From NCBI GenBank assembly GCA_947586835.1, contig CANPXT010000012.1:1-47158 (forward strand): a DNA stretch of 47,158 bases. Reading direction: 5' to 3'. The stretch comes from an uncultured Alphaproteobacteria bacterium (GTDB lineage: Bacteria > Pseudomonadota > Alphaproteobacteria > CAAHEQ01 > UBA3637). The position numbers were made by a program, and so were the translations under genes. This document shows, piece by piece, positions 1-7,265 of the stretch. Each line of letters opens with the position of its first letter. The first letter of the stretch is position 1. The notes below the pieces were generated by a model, which worked only from the letters and a program-made list of their open reading frames with translations, made no database searches and was not told the DNA's origin.

Positions 1-1082
1 CAAAGCATTTGACAGTTTCCCAAGGTTGTATGACCGCCTTTGGAATAAGGAGTTATATGATCGGCTTCCATTTCGCTTATTTCAAAATGTTGACCGCATT
101 TTACGCATATTCCTTTTTGTCTTTCATAAACCGTTCGTTTTTCACTGTCTCTGAAAGCACGAATACTCAAGCATTTATCATCACCGCTTAAAACATATTC
201 ATAAATTCCTTTTTTATAAGTAATTTCATCATATTCATCTTTCATTAGTTCGGCAATTTGTTTTTCCATACGTTTCGGATCATAATCCGTTTTATGATAT
301 TTATTAAAAAGAACACCCCACTTTAAACCCTTCATTTCTTTTCTATATTGAATAAAAATTGTTTCAATCCAATTAATCATTGCCTGATAATATTCTTTAA
401 CTTCCTTTCCCGTATGTTCTAATTGGTGTTTGCCCATATAATTTTCTATTCTGGTATTCATTTCACCTGTAAAACCGTCACGTTGACTGATCCAATCAAA
501 CACTTTTTCCAAATAATCCTGACGAATGGGCGTGCCGCTCATATATTTTTCTCCGATTTTATAAGCAATACAGTTGGATTTACTAAAATATTTTTTACAA
601 TCACTCAACCATTCGCCCGTAAAAATGGCATTTCTTAATTCTTGATCGGTTAATTTTTTACCTTGAACATTTATGACTTCAAACCAATCTAATTTTTCGG
701 AATTATTTCCTTCACACAGATAAATCATTAAATCATAATTGAGTATTTTTTGTTGTTCATCATCTTGCAGGGTATAAAAATATTTTCCGTTTACGGAAAA
801 ATTGCCTTTTACATATTCACAAATACTGATTGTTCTTTGTTGTCCGTCCAAAAGCTCATAACTTTTATTTTCATTCACGCACCAATACATAACATTTAAA
901 GGAAATTGTTTTTGAATTGTTTTAATAACTTCCTGTTGTTGTTTGTCATTATAAATAAATTCCCGTTGATATTTCGGACGAATATTTAATTGTCCGTGAT
1001 ACCCGACAACACCTTCTTCATCGTTATTGACATATCCGTCAAAAACATCTTTGATTTTAATTTGATGCAGTTCAATTTTCAT
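1..1082 (-). CDS. DUF262 / HNH endonuclease domain protein (C-terminus cut by window edge)
   Basis: About 360 residues are visible and the frame stays open to the window edge, so the C-terminus is missing. The N-terminal half carries the DUF262 (ParB/Srx-like, GmrS-type) signature LLDGQQRTISI near residue 95. The C-terminal end shows the start of an HNH nuclease: a CxxC pair (GICVKCGQ), then ADHITPYSKGGHTTLGNCQ with the expected His and Asn. The second Cys pair would lie outside the window. DUF262 proteins with a nuclease domain are known in type IV (GmrSD-like) and other restriction systems, so a DNA-cutting defence role is inferred. The start ATG at 1082 has an AGGAG site that lies inside the 3' end of the upstream methyltransferase gene, whose stop is only 1 nt away. 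The two are therefore almost certainly co-transcribed and translationally coupled. Confidence 0.8.
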   Translation of the reverse strand, partial: MKIELHQIKIKDVFDGYVNNDEEGVVGYHGQLNIRPKYQREFIYNDKQQQEVIKTIQKQFPLNVMYWCVNENKSYELLDGQQRTISICEYVKGNFSVNGKYFYTLQDDEQQKILNYDLMIYLCEGNNSEKLDWFEVINVQGKKLTDQELRNAIFTGEWLSDCKKYFSKSNCIAYKIGEKYMSGTPIRQDYLEKVFDWISQRDGFTGEMNTRIENYMGKHQLEHTGKEVKEYYQAMINWIETIFIQYRKEMKGLKWGVLFNKYHKTDYDPKRMEKQIAELMKDEYDEITYKKGIYEYVLSGDDKCLSIRAFRDSEKRTVYERQKGICVKCGQHFEISEMEADHITPYSKGGHTTLGNCQML

Positions 1083-1083
1083 A

Positions 1084-1998
1084 TTATTTTTTTCTCCTGA
1101 TTATAATTCTTCTATATATACATTTTCCGTTTAATTCTGGGCCTCGTCCTCGCCATTCTGTTCTATGATCATCTAATCCCAAAATTTCAAACTGTTCCGG
1201 ATTATATTTATCCAAAAACGTGATGGGAACACCCATTACCCCGTCATAATCCATGGGAATTTCATCAACCTTATTCACATTAATGGCATCATAATGATCA
1301 TATTTCGGATACTCTTTCGGATTGTATTTTTTATACAATTCCAGTTCTTCATGTCTTTTTCTGATTTCAATATTCGTGTACCAGCTGACATTTCCAAACT
1401 TTTTTTTCGTCCCGTCTGCTTTTACAAATTCTTTCACATGATTATGTCCGCACCATATTTGATTATTTTTTAACAATGGAAATATTTCTTTATAAGTTCT
1501 GCAATTATCATTTCCGATAATTAAAAATTTTTTATTATATTTCATTAGTTGTGCGACATATTCGCGAAACAAACTAAATGGCGGATTCGTCACGACAACA
1601 TCGGCTTCTTGCAATAACCGAATACATTCTGCACTTCTGAAATCCCCGTCGCCTTTTAACGGTTTAATGCCGATTTCATCCGCATCGGGAATCCTATTAC
1701 CGTTTTTATCACCGTAATATTCTAAATAAACGGCTTGATTACTTTCATTGCGAGAAAACAAATCTATATTTTGACTTTTATAACAGGTGGTAATCAATTT
1801 TTTTAATCCCAAGTGTTCAAAAGAATAAGAAAAATAGTGAAAAAAATTACTGATTCGCGGATCATCACAGTTACATAAAACCGTTTTGCCTTTGAAAAAA
1901 TCTTTATAATAAGAAAGTTCACTATTTATATCCGATAATTGCGTATAAAATTCATCATTTTTATTTCGTCTGGCTTGCGTTAAAGTATTATTTGCCAT
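1084..1998 (-). CDS. EcoRI-type adenine-specific DNA methyltransferase
   Basis: A 304-residue N6-adenine methyltransferase of the M.EcoRI family. The catalytic motif IV is NPPF in VVTNPPFSLFREYVAQLM, followed by the family-typical KKFLIIGNDN and YKEIFPLLKNNQIWCG. An upstream stretch TVLCNCDDPRISNFFHYF matches the EcoRI methylase N-terminal region. The ATG at 1998 is chosen because GGAG lies 7-8 nt upstream. The frame extends to a TTG at 2055, but that extension runs through a palindromic DNA element and is unlikely to be coding. It would protect host DNA by methylating adenine. No EcoRI-like endonuclease follows; the next gene is a DUF262-HNH protein, so this looks like a non-classical restriction-modification pair. 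The recognition sequence cannot be read from the protein. Confidence 0.88.
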   Translation of the reverse strand: MANNTLTQARRNKNDEFYTQLSDINSELSYYKDFFKGKTVLCNCDDPRISNFFHYFSYSFEHLGLKKLITTCYKSQNIDLFSRNESNQAVYLEYYGDKNGNRIPDADEIGIKPLKGDGDFRSAECIRLLQEADVVVTNPPFSLFREYVAQLMKYNKKFLIIGNDNCRTYKEIFPLLKNNQIWCGHNHVKEFVKADGTKKKFGNVSWYTNIEIRKRHEELELYKKYNPKEYPKYDHYDAINVNKVDEIPMDYDGVMGVPITFLDKYNPEQFEILGLDDHRTEWRGRGPELNGKCIYRRIIIRRKK

Positions 1999-2023
1999 TG
2001 TTTTCTCCGATTGAACCGTGAAA

Positions 2024-2054
2024 TGTCCAACTAGACCAAGGTCTAATTGGTGCA
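2024..2054. repeat. palindromic element copy A (31 bp)
   Basis: Near-perfect inverted repeat with outer arm TTGGTGCA and inner palindrome TAGACC-AA-GGTCTA. It sits between the probable promoter region and the start codon of the methyltransferase. It matches the reverse complement of copy B (2175-2206), except that its left end reads TGTCCAAC instead of TGCACCAAC. It could be an operator or a recombination site. Confidence 0.75.
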
Positions 2055-2174
2055 AAAATATTTTTTTAAAACAATGGCTTAATCAAAATTATTTTTTTTA
2101 ATTATCTCTTGATTTTAAATAATAAAATTATCTTCTTGACTTCTTTAAATTTTAAAAGTAAACTAATGGAAAAG

Positions 2175-2206
2175 TGCACCAATTAGACCTTGGTCTAGTT
2201 GGTGCA
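2175..2206. repeat. palindromic element copy B (32 bp)
   Basis: Left arm TGCACCAATTAGACC, 2-bp centre, right arm GGTCTAGTTGGTGCA; 14 of 15 arm positions are complementary. It is inverted relative to copy A. The two enclose about 120 bp of very AT-rich DNA upstream of the methyltransferase. The right arm recurs exactly at 41132-41146. Confidence 0.75.
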
Positions 2207-2427
2207 TGTTTTTAATCAGATTACTTTTAAATATTTGATAAACAAATATTATTTTTTATTACAAATTCAGAAAATTACTTTTGTTTTTTGCTGTTTAATC
2301 ATAAAAAACCACTTTTTGGTATTTTTTCAGTAGCAACTTTGAGATTGCTTCAGGCTTCGGCGTCCGCTGCGCTGCGCTTCGCGACCGAACCCTCTTCTCG
2401 GGTTCTTATCCCCTCCTCTCCGCTCAT
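2207..2427. other. intergenic stretch with a GC-rich block
   Basis: No credible gene. The first ~125 bp are AT-rich. Around 2340-2425 there is a block much richer in GC than its surroundings, with alternating GCG/CGC runs (GTCCGCTGCGCTGCGCTTCG). It contains a small hairpin whose stems read GAACCC and GGGTTC. An open frame of 106 codons runs across this block and antisense through the tRNA; it is treated as spurious. Confidence 0.5.
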
Positions 2428-2457
2428 AAAAAAAACCACCTCTTCGGTGGTTTTTTT
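2428..2457 (-). terminator. rho-independent terminator after tRNA-Gly(GCC)
   Basis: CCACC and GGTGG stems around a TCTTC loop, flanked by A8 on the left and T7 on the right. It could act in both directions. It directly follows the 3' end of the minus-strand tRNA gene. Confidence 0.8.
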
Positions 2458-2531
2458 GGAGCGGGTGAAGGGATTCGAACCCTCGACATCAACCTTGGCA
2501 AGGTTGCGCTCTACCCCTGAGCTACGCCCGC
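2457..2531 (-). tRNA. tRNA-Gly(GCC)
   Basis: Read on the minus strand, the gene starts GCGGGCGTAGCTCAGGGGTA, has the anticodon loop TTGCCAA (anticodon GCC), then a T arm with GGTTCGAATCC, and ends with an encoded CCA. The acceptor stem pairs apart from one C/A mismatch at position 6-67. Confidence 0.93.
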
Positions 2532-2660
2532 ATTCAATATTTCTCTTTTATACCACTTTTTCCTTATTTTGCAAGAAAAATTTTCATTTTATTTCATTTT
2601 TTTTATAACTCATTGAAATATAGTATATTTTTTTAATCATTTTTTACCGAAAATTTCAAA

Positions 2661-3923
2661 TTACAGCGTTGGCGGGACAACTTCCACCCCCAAAATGCGA
2701 TTCTTTTCTTTTTCCGTGACCGTAAATGAATAACCGTTTAACACAAAAGTTTCACCGACTTGCGGAATTTTTTCGGTTTCATACATTAAATAACCCGCAA
2801 TGGTTGCCGCATGTTCATCGGACAAATTCCATTTAAAATAGCGGTTAATATCGCGAATGGTTGCGTTTCCCTCCAACAAATAACCGCCGGCGTCCGTTTT
2901 TTTCACTTGCAAAATGGATTCTTCCGGCCGATCATTTTCATCGGAAATATCGCCGACAATTTCTTCCAACACGTCTTCCAACGTGACAACGCCTTCAATG
3001 CTGCCGTATTCATCAACCACCAATGCAAAATGTTCCCGTCGTTTTTTAAAGGCATGCAACTGATCCAATAACGACGTGGTATTCAACACAAACCACGGCT
3101 TTGTAATATAATCGGATATATGAATGTTTTTTTTACCGTGATAATATAAATTCATCACTTTCAACAGCGCCTTTGCGTGCAAAATACCGATAATATTATC
3201 CGGCGTTCCTTTCCACAAAGGCAATCGGCTATAGGGTGAACGACTGACAAAATCAAATATTTCCGCCAAACCGGCATTGATGTTTAAAGATACCAATTGA
3301 CTGCGATGCACCATAATGTCTTCAACTGTTACTTCGCCCAAATCGAGCACGCTTTTCAGCATACCTTTTTCCTGACTCATCACGGCATCATCGGTCGGCA
3401 TCAACAATGCGCCGCGAATTTCAGCTTTTACTTCTTCCGCCGTTGTTTGATTATTCTCTTTAACGGGAAACAAATGCATGAACATTTTTGAAATCCAATT
3501 TAAGGCTTTAACAAACGGCGAAAAACACACTGTCATTACCGATAAAATCGGTGCGACTTTCAATGTAAAACTCGTTGCGTTGTTAATGGCGTATGTTTTC
3601 GGCAAAATCTCGGAAAAAACAAGCACAACAAAACTCACGCCGAATGTTGCAATCAATACACCGTATTTATCACCGAATAATTCGATTAACAAGCCGGTTG
3701 ACAAGGCAGTTATGGCAATATTGACAATATTGTTCCCGAATAATAACGTTCCCAACAAACAAGAAGAATCTTGCTTTAATTGATTGACTTTTTTAGCCCG
3801 CGCATTTCCGTTTTTTTCCAGTTCACACAATAACGGTCGTGAAACAGCCGTCATAGCCGTTTCCGTTCCCGAAAAGAAAAAGGATAACATCAATAAAACA
3901 AATAATAAACCGTATTCAATCAT
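2661..3923 (-). CDS. CNNM/CBS-pair membrane protein (CorC/HlyC-like, DUF21)
   Basis: About 420 residues. The N-terminal ~190 residues form a CNNM (DUF21) transmembrane domain (FFSGTETAMTAVSR, GNNIVNIAITALSTG, VLVFSEILPKTYA). A tandem CBS pair follows (VEDIMVHRSQLVSL; FALVVDEYGSIEGVVTLEDVLEEIVGDI), then a C-terminal CorC_HlyC (FAD-PCMH-like) domain. Family members are implicated in divalent cation (Mg2+/Co2+) efflux or resistance; the old name haemolysin is misleading. The frame can start at a GTG at 3935, but the ATG at 3923 is preferred because GGTGAG lies just upstream. It overlaps the end of aroK by 8 nt, so the two are coupled. In many Alphaproteobacteria aroB lies between aroK and this gene; here it is missing. 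Confidence 0.9.
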   Translation of the reverse strand: MIEYGLLFVLLMLSFFFSGTETAMTAVSRPLLCELEKNGNARAKKVNQLKQDSSCLLGTLLFGNNIVNIAITALSTGLLIELFGDKYGVLIATFGVSFVVLVFSEILPKTYAINNATSFTLKVAPILSVMTVCFSPFVKALNWISKMFMHLFPVKENNQTTAEEVKAEIRGALLMPTDDAVMSQEKGMLKSVLDLGEVTVEDIMVHRSQLVSLNINAGLAEIFDFVSRSPYSRLPLWKGTPDNIIGILHAKALLKVMNLYYHGKKNIHISDYITKPWFVLNTTSLLDQLHAFKKRREHFALVVDEYGSIEGVVTLEDVLEEIVGDISDENDRPEESILQVKKTDAGGYLLEGNATIRDINRYFKWNLSDEHAATIAGYLMYETEKIPQVGETFVLNGYSFTVTEKEKNRILGVEVVPPTL

Positions 3924-4611
3924 TTTTTTTCTCACCGGATTGCTTCAACGTCTTTAACTTCGATTCGAAACGATGCCGATACCGATGAAAAAAACGCCGT
4001 TTGATTTTTGTTTGTTTATAGCGAAACGATTTTTTAAGTTCTGCCTTTTGATCCGAGTCGTCATCAAGGAAAACTTTAATTAATCCGCGTTTTTCCAATT
4101 CGTTCAATAATCTGCCGACAGTTTTATACGGCGATTCGCGAAACGACTCGATCATTAAATCGGCTTTTTCATAATAGGGATACCGCTCGGCAATTAACTG
4201 CTCAACCACTTTTTTGTTATCCGCGGCCGGAACAAGCGGACGATGTGTACGCCCTTGTGTGCGTCGACTGATAACCTCACTGCCGGCTTTCAACCAAACG
4301 GAAACCGCTTTCTCTTTAGCCAACGCTCGTGTTTTTTCCGATAAAAACGCATCCCCCCCCGAAGATAACACACAAGGCTCTCCGTTTAACAGACGATTCA
4401 TTACACGTTCCTCGCCTAATCTGAATTCATCAATTCCAAACTTGGCAAACAGCTCATTGATTGAAAAACCGGTACTTTTCTCAATTTCTTTATCGCTGTC
4501 AACAAACGGCAATTGCAGTTTGCGCGATAAGATTTTTCCTAAGCTTGTCTTGCCGACTCCCATCATTCCGACAAGTAAAATAATTTTTGGTTGTAATAAT
4601 TTTCGTTTCAT
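3916..4611 (-). CDS. aroK: shikimate kinase with basic C-terminal extension
   Basis: Phosphorylates shikimate in the chorismate pathway. Walker A is GMMGVGKTS (residues ~15-23). Shikimate-binding Asp is in VDSDKEIE and Arg in DEFRLGEE. The lid Arg is in RTHRPLV and the adenine/substrate Arg in AERYPYYEKAD. The usual GGG shikimate loop reads SSGGDAF, with Asp in the third position, an unusual change. The protein is 231 residues against ~170-200 for the family. The last ~50 residues are rich in Lys/Arg (KRRFFHRYRHRFESK) with no recognised domain. It overlaps the downstream CNNM/CBS gene. A divergent promoter lies immediately upstream for the plus-strand genes. Confidence 0.9.
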   Translation of the reverse strand: MKRKLLQPKIILLVGMMGVGKTSLGKILSRKLQLPFVDSDKEIEKSTGFSINELFAKFGIDEFRLGEERVMNRLLNGEPCVLSSGGDAFLSEKTRALAKEKAVSVWLKAGSEVISRRTQGRTHRPLVPAADNKKVVEQLIAERYPYYEKADLMIESFRESPYKTVGRLLNELEKRGLIKVFLDDDSDQKAELKKSFRYKQTKIKRRFFHRYRHRFESKLKTLKQSGEKKND

Positions 4612-4614
4612 TTC

Positions 4615-4644
4615 TTGACAATTCTTTTCAAATTATTGTATAGT
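4615..4644 (+). promoter_or_regulatory. sigma70-type promoter for the 4698-7265+ operon
   Basis: TTGACA (4615-4620), 18-bp spacer, TATAGT (4639-4644). It lies about 55 bp before the small membrane protein gene and diverges from aroK. Confidence 0.7.
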
Positions 4645-4697
4645 GTTATGTGCATCATATCAATAAATATTTCATTTGTCTAGTGAGGGATGAAAAA

Positions 4698-4847
4698 ATG
4701 TTTAATAAATCCGAAAAAAAATATTATTTAGCTAAAATTTTAGCGGTTTTGGTTGTTGCTGTCTTTGTCGCCTTGGCATTTATTAACCCAAAACCAACCG
4801 TTCAACATATTGAAAAACCTTATACACCGATTGCACATGTTCAATAA
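4698..4847 (+). CDS. small single-pass membrane protein, unknown function
   Basis: A 49-residue protein: short basic N-terminus (MFNKSEKKYYLAK), one transmembrane helix (ILAVLVVAVFVALAFI) and a short periplasmic tail with several Pro. The ATG at 4698 is chosen over an earlier in-frame ATG at 4650 because GAGGGA lies upstream and the earlier start would precede the ribosome binding site. Its last 11 nt overlap the start of the next gene, which has no strong Shine-Dalgarno of its own, so translational coupling is likely. I do not recognise a family. Confidence 0.65.
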   Translation: MFNKSEKKYYLAKILAVLVVAVFVALAFINPKPTVQHIEKPYTPIAHVQ

Positions 4848-6363
4848 CTTTTTTAAATTTTCAACGCTGTTTTTCGGCCTTTTCGGCTTTTTGACCGCTC
4901 AAGCGCAAGATTTTAAATCGGAAGTTACCGTCGAATCGCTTCCCGAATTATCAGCCAACGTTTTAGGAACCATTCAAACACAAAATCCGTATTTGTGGTC
5001 CGGTACACCGGCAAATCAACTGTTACAAACACTGAAAGAAGCGGGAAAAAGATCTTTATCCCCCGCCACACGCACGTTGGTAAGTTATTTGTTGCAATTG
5101 GATATAACCGGAGCCGGTTTTAATGATTCCCAAAACCTTTTGAAGCGCGATCGTTTTTTTATTGCTCGATTAAAAGCGTTAGAGCAACAAGGCGAATGGG
5201 ATACTGTTTTACAATTGATTGAAAAAGTGCCTGCAACGGAAATAACAAATGAAATAAAACAAATAAAAGCTACGGTTTTGTTAATGAAAGGGCTTGTCAA
5301 AGAAGCGTGTCAGATACAGGAAGAATTGGCCGAAACAAAAAATGAAAACGGAGAAACCGTTTCAAATATTGAGGCCGATAAAATGCTCATCAGCTGTTTT
5401 TTGGCAAAAGAAGAAAAAAGCAAAGCCGTTTTGGCGTATGATTTATTTCAAGACGCACATCCCAATGCCGATTCGACTTTTACGGCATTAGCCGATGCCA
5501 CGTTACGGGAATTACCGGTCGAATTGCCCGAAAACATTATTTTATCCCCCGATAATGTTTATTTGTATGCGTTAGTTAAAAATCCGAAATTAAACGCCTC
5601 TTTGCAAACACGTGAAGTCAAAAAAATATTGTCCGATTTGCCATCAACCGATATTATTTTACGTATTCAACTGGGGGAACAAATCGGTCTGAGTTTGCCG
5701 GAATTACAACGACTTTATCGTTTGCCGATTATAGATTTACCGGCAGATAATGCCGTGGTCGAACGTGTGCATACATATCAACAAATCCAAATGGAAAGCG
5801 ATGCTTCGAAAAAAGCCTCTCTTTTGTCAAAATGGCTGAAATCAATTCAAAAAGATGATTTATTTATTCCGCTGGCTCCCTTAATTGCCGAAACATTTTA
5901 TCAATTGCAGGCGAATGAAAAATATATTGACATTGCATTATATGCCGTACAAGCCTTTGCTTTAACAAAAAATCTTGCGGCGGCACAACCGTGGTTTGAA
6001 TTGTTGGAAGAGAATAATTTATACCAAGACCAATACTTAATAGCTTCTTTATTATTACAAACGCTCGGACAAAGCCCGCGGGATTTTCAAGATCGGCTCG
6101 ATTACTATTGCGCAAATGTTCAACCAACAGATTGCGCCCGTATCAAAAAACTTGTCCCCCCCGAAAATGAAACGAATGATGAATGGATTTCTTCTGAAAA
6201 AGAAAATCCGGAACTCACAACGCGAATCGGCGAATTGCTTTTAAATGCCACTTTAAATTTTGCCAAAGAAAAAGATATTCAAAATTCTTATACTTTTATT
6301 CAAAAAGTCGCCCGTCCCGAACAAAGTCGCGCTATCTTGAGAGAAGGAATTATTTCACAATGA
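4837..6363 (+). CDS. exported helical-repeat (TPR-like) protein, unknown function
   Basis: About 508 residues starting at MFNNFFKFSTLFFGLFGFLT; a signal peptide is likely cleaved after TAQA. The mature part is almost wholly predicted helical, with Leu/Ala spacing typical of TPR-like solenoids, for example DTVLQLIEKVPATEITNEI and AAQPWFELLEENNLYQDQY. No enzyme motif was seen. The start at 4837 overlaps the preceding small membrane protein gene, and the end overlaps xerD by 4 nt (ATGA), so all three are one operon. A longer frame begins at 4753, but it would remove the signal peptide from the N-terminus. A periplasmic scaffold or envelope-assembly role is only a guess. Confidence 0.72.
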   Translation: MFNNFFKFSTLFFGLFGFLTAQAQDFKSEVTVESLPELSANVLGTIQTQNPYLWSGTPANQLLQTLKEAGKRSLSPATRTLVSYLLQLDITGAGFNDSQNLLKRDRFFIARLKALEQQGEWDTVLQLIEKVPATEITNEIKQIKATVLLMKGLVKEACQIQEELAETKNENGETVSNIEADKMLISCFLAKEEKSKAVLAYDLFQDAHPNADSTFTALADATLRELPVELPENIILSPDNVYLYALVKNPKLNASLQTREVKKILSDLPSTDIILRIQLGEQIGLSLPELQRLYRLPIIDLPADNAVVERVHTYQQIQMESDASKKASLLSKWLKSIQKDDLFIPLAPLIAETFYQLQANEKYIDIALYAVQAFALTKNLAAAQPWFELLEENNLYQDQYLIASLLLQTLGQSPRDFQDRLDYYCANVQPTDCARIKKLVPPENETNDEWISSEKENPELTTRIGELLLNATLNFAKEKDIQNSYTFIQKVARPEQSRAILREGIISQ

Positions 6364-7265
6364 AGCAAGCGCAAATCGAGGCTTTTTTGGAAATGATGAT
6401 TGCCGAACGCGGGGCATCACCCCGTACCATTGTTTCTTATCGCCACGATCTGGAAGATTTAAACGCATTTTTATCTGCCCGACATATTCAACCGACAAAA
6501 GCCGATCATACCGATTTACAATTATATATGCGCTCTTTAACCACGCAGGGGCTAAGTCCCAAAACATGTACACGACGTTTGTCGGCTATTCATGAATTTT
6601 ATCGATTTTTATTTTCGGAAGACATTATTAAAAAAAATCCTTCCGATTATTTGGAAACACCGAGAGTCGGTAAATCTCTGCCAAAATATTTAACGGAACA
6701 GGAAATATCCGCTCTTATTCAAACGGCATCGCAAAAAAGTACCCGAATGAGGGCTTTATTGGAAATTTTATATGCGTCCGGTATGCGTGTCAGTGAATTG
6801 GTTTCGCTTTCTGTCCAAGCCGTCACAAAGGATAATCGCACCATTTCGGTAATCGGGAAAGGGAACAAAGAACGTCTCGTACCTCTAAACGAACCGGCAC
6901 GTCTGGCTCTGAACGATTGGTTAACACAAAGAGAGCTCACTTTAAAAAAAGGACGCTATTCCAAATGGCTGTTTCCGTCAAACGGCACATCCGGTCATTT
7001 AACACGAGACGGTTTTTTTAAAGCGTTGAAAGAAATTGCCCTAACAGCCGGTATTATGCCTGATAAAGTTTCGCCGCATGTTTTTCGACATTCATTTGCC
7101 AGTCATTTGATTGCCCATAATGCTGATTTGCGTACCGTTCAACAAATGCTCGGACATGCCAACATTGCCACAACGGAAATTTATACGCACATTTTACAGG
7201 ACAGATTAAAAAACACGGTTGAAAAATCACATCCTTTGGCGTATAGTAGAAAAAAGGATGTGTAA
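6360..7265 (+). CDS. xerD: tyrosine recombinase XerD
   Basis: A 301-residue site-specific tyrosine recombinase of the XerC/XerD class, which resolves chromosome dimers at dif with its partner. N-terminal SAM-like DNA-binding domain: IEAFLEMMIAERGASPRTIV. Catalytic residues are visible: Arg in ASGMRVSELV, Lys in GKGNKERLVP, HxxR in HVFRHSFASH, His in LGHANIATTE and the Tyr nucleophile in EIYTHIL. Length and the lack of mobile-element context fit a housekeeping Xer rather than an integrase. XerC and XerD are hard to tell apart by eye; XerD is favoured by its neighbourhood with aroK in Alphaproteobacteria. The next gene starts directly after its stop. Confidence 0.88.
   Translation: MKQAQIEAFLEMMIAERGASPRTIVSYRHDLEDLNAFLSARHIQPTKADHTDLQLYMRSLTTQGLSPKTCTRRLSAIHEFYRFLFSEDIIKKNPSDYLETPRVGKSLPKYLTEQEISALIQTASQKSTRMRALLEILYASGMRVSELVSLSVQAVTKDNRTISVIGKGNKERLVPLNEPARLALNDWLTQRELTLKKGRYSKWLFPSNGTSGHLTRDGFFKALKEIALTAGIMPDKVSPHVFRHSFASHLIAHNADLRTVQQMLGHANIATTEIYTHILQDRLKNTVEKSHPLAYSRKKDV

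Noticed and set aside
1999..2055. N-terminal extension of the methyltransferase from a TTG at 2055
   Set aside because: It would encode the palindromic DNA element; the ATG at 1998 has a good Shine-Dalgarno.
2288..2608. 106-codon plus-strand open frame across the GC-rich block and tRNA-Gly
   Set aside because: It runs antisense through the tRNA and its terminator; the RVKGFEPSTSTLARLR-like translation is the known artefact of tRNA antisense strands.
6360..7265. Integrase marking a genomic island
   Set aside because: Length, motifs and housekeeping neighbours fit chromosomal XerD; no attachment site or phage genes nearby.
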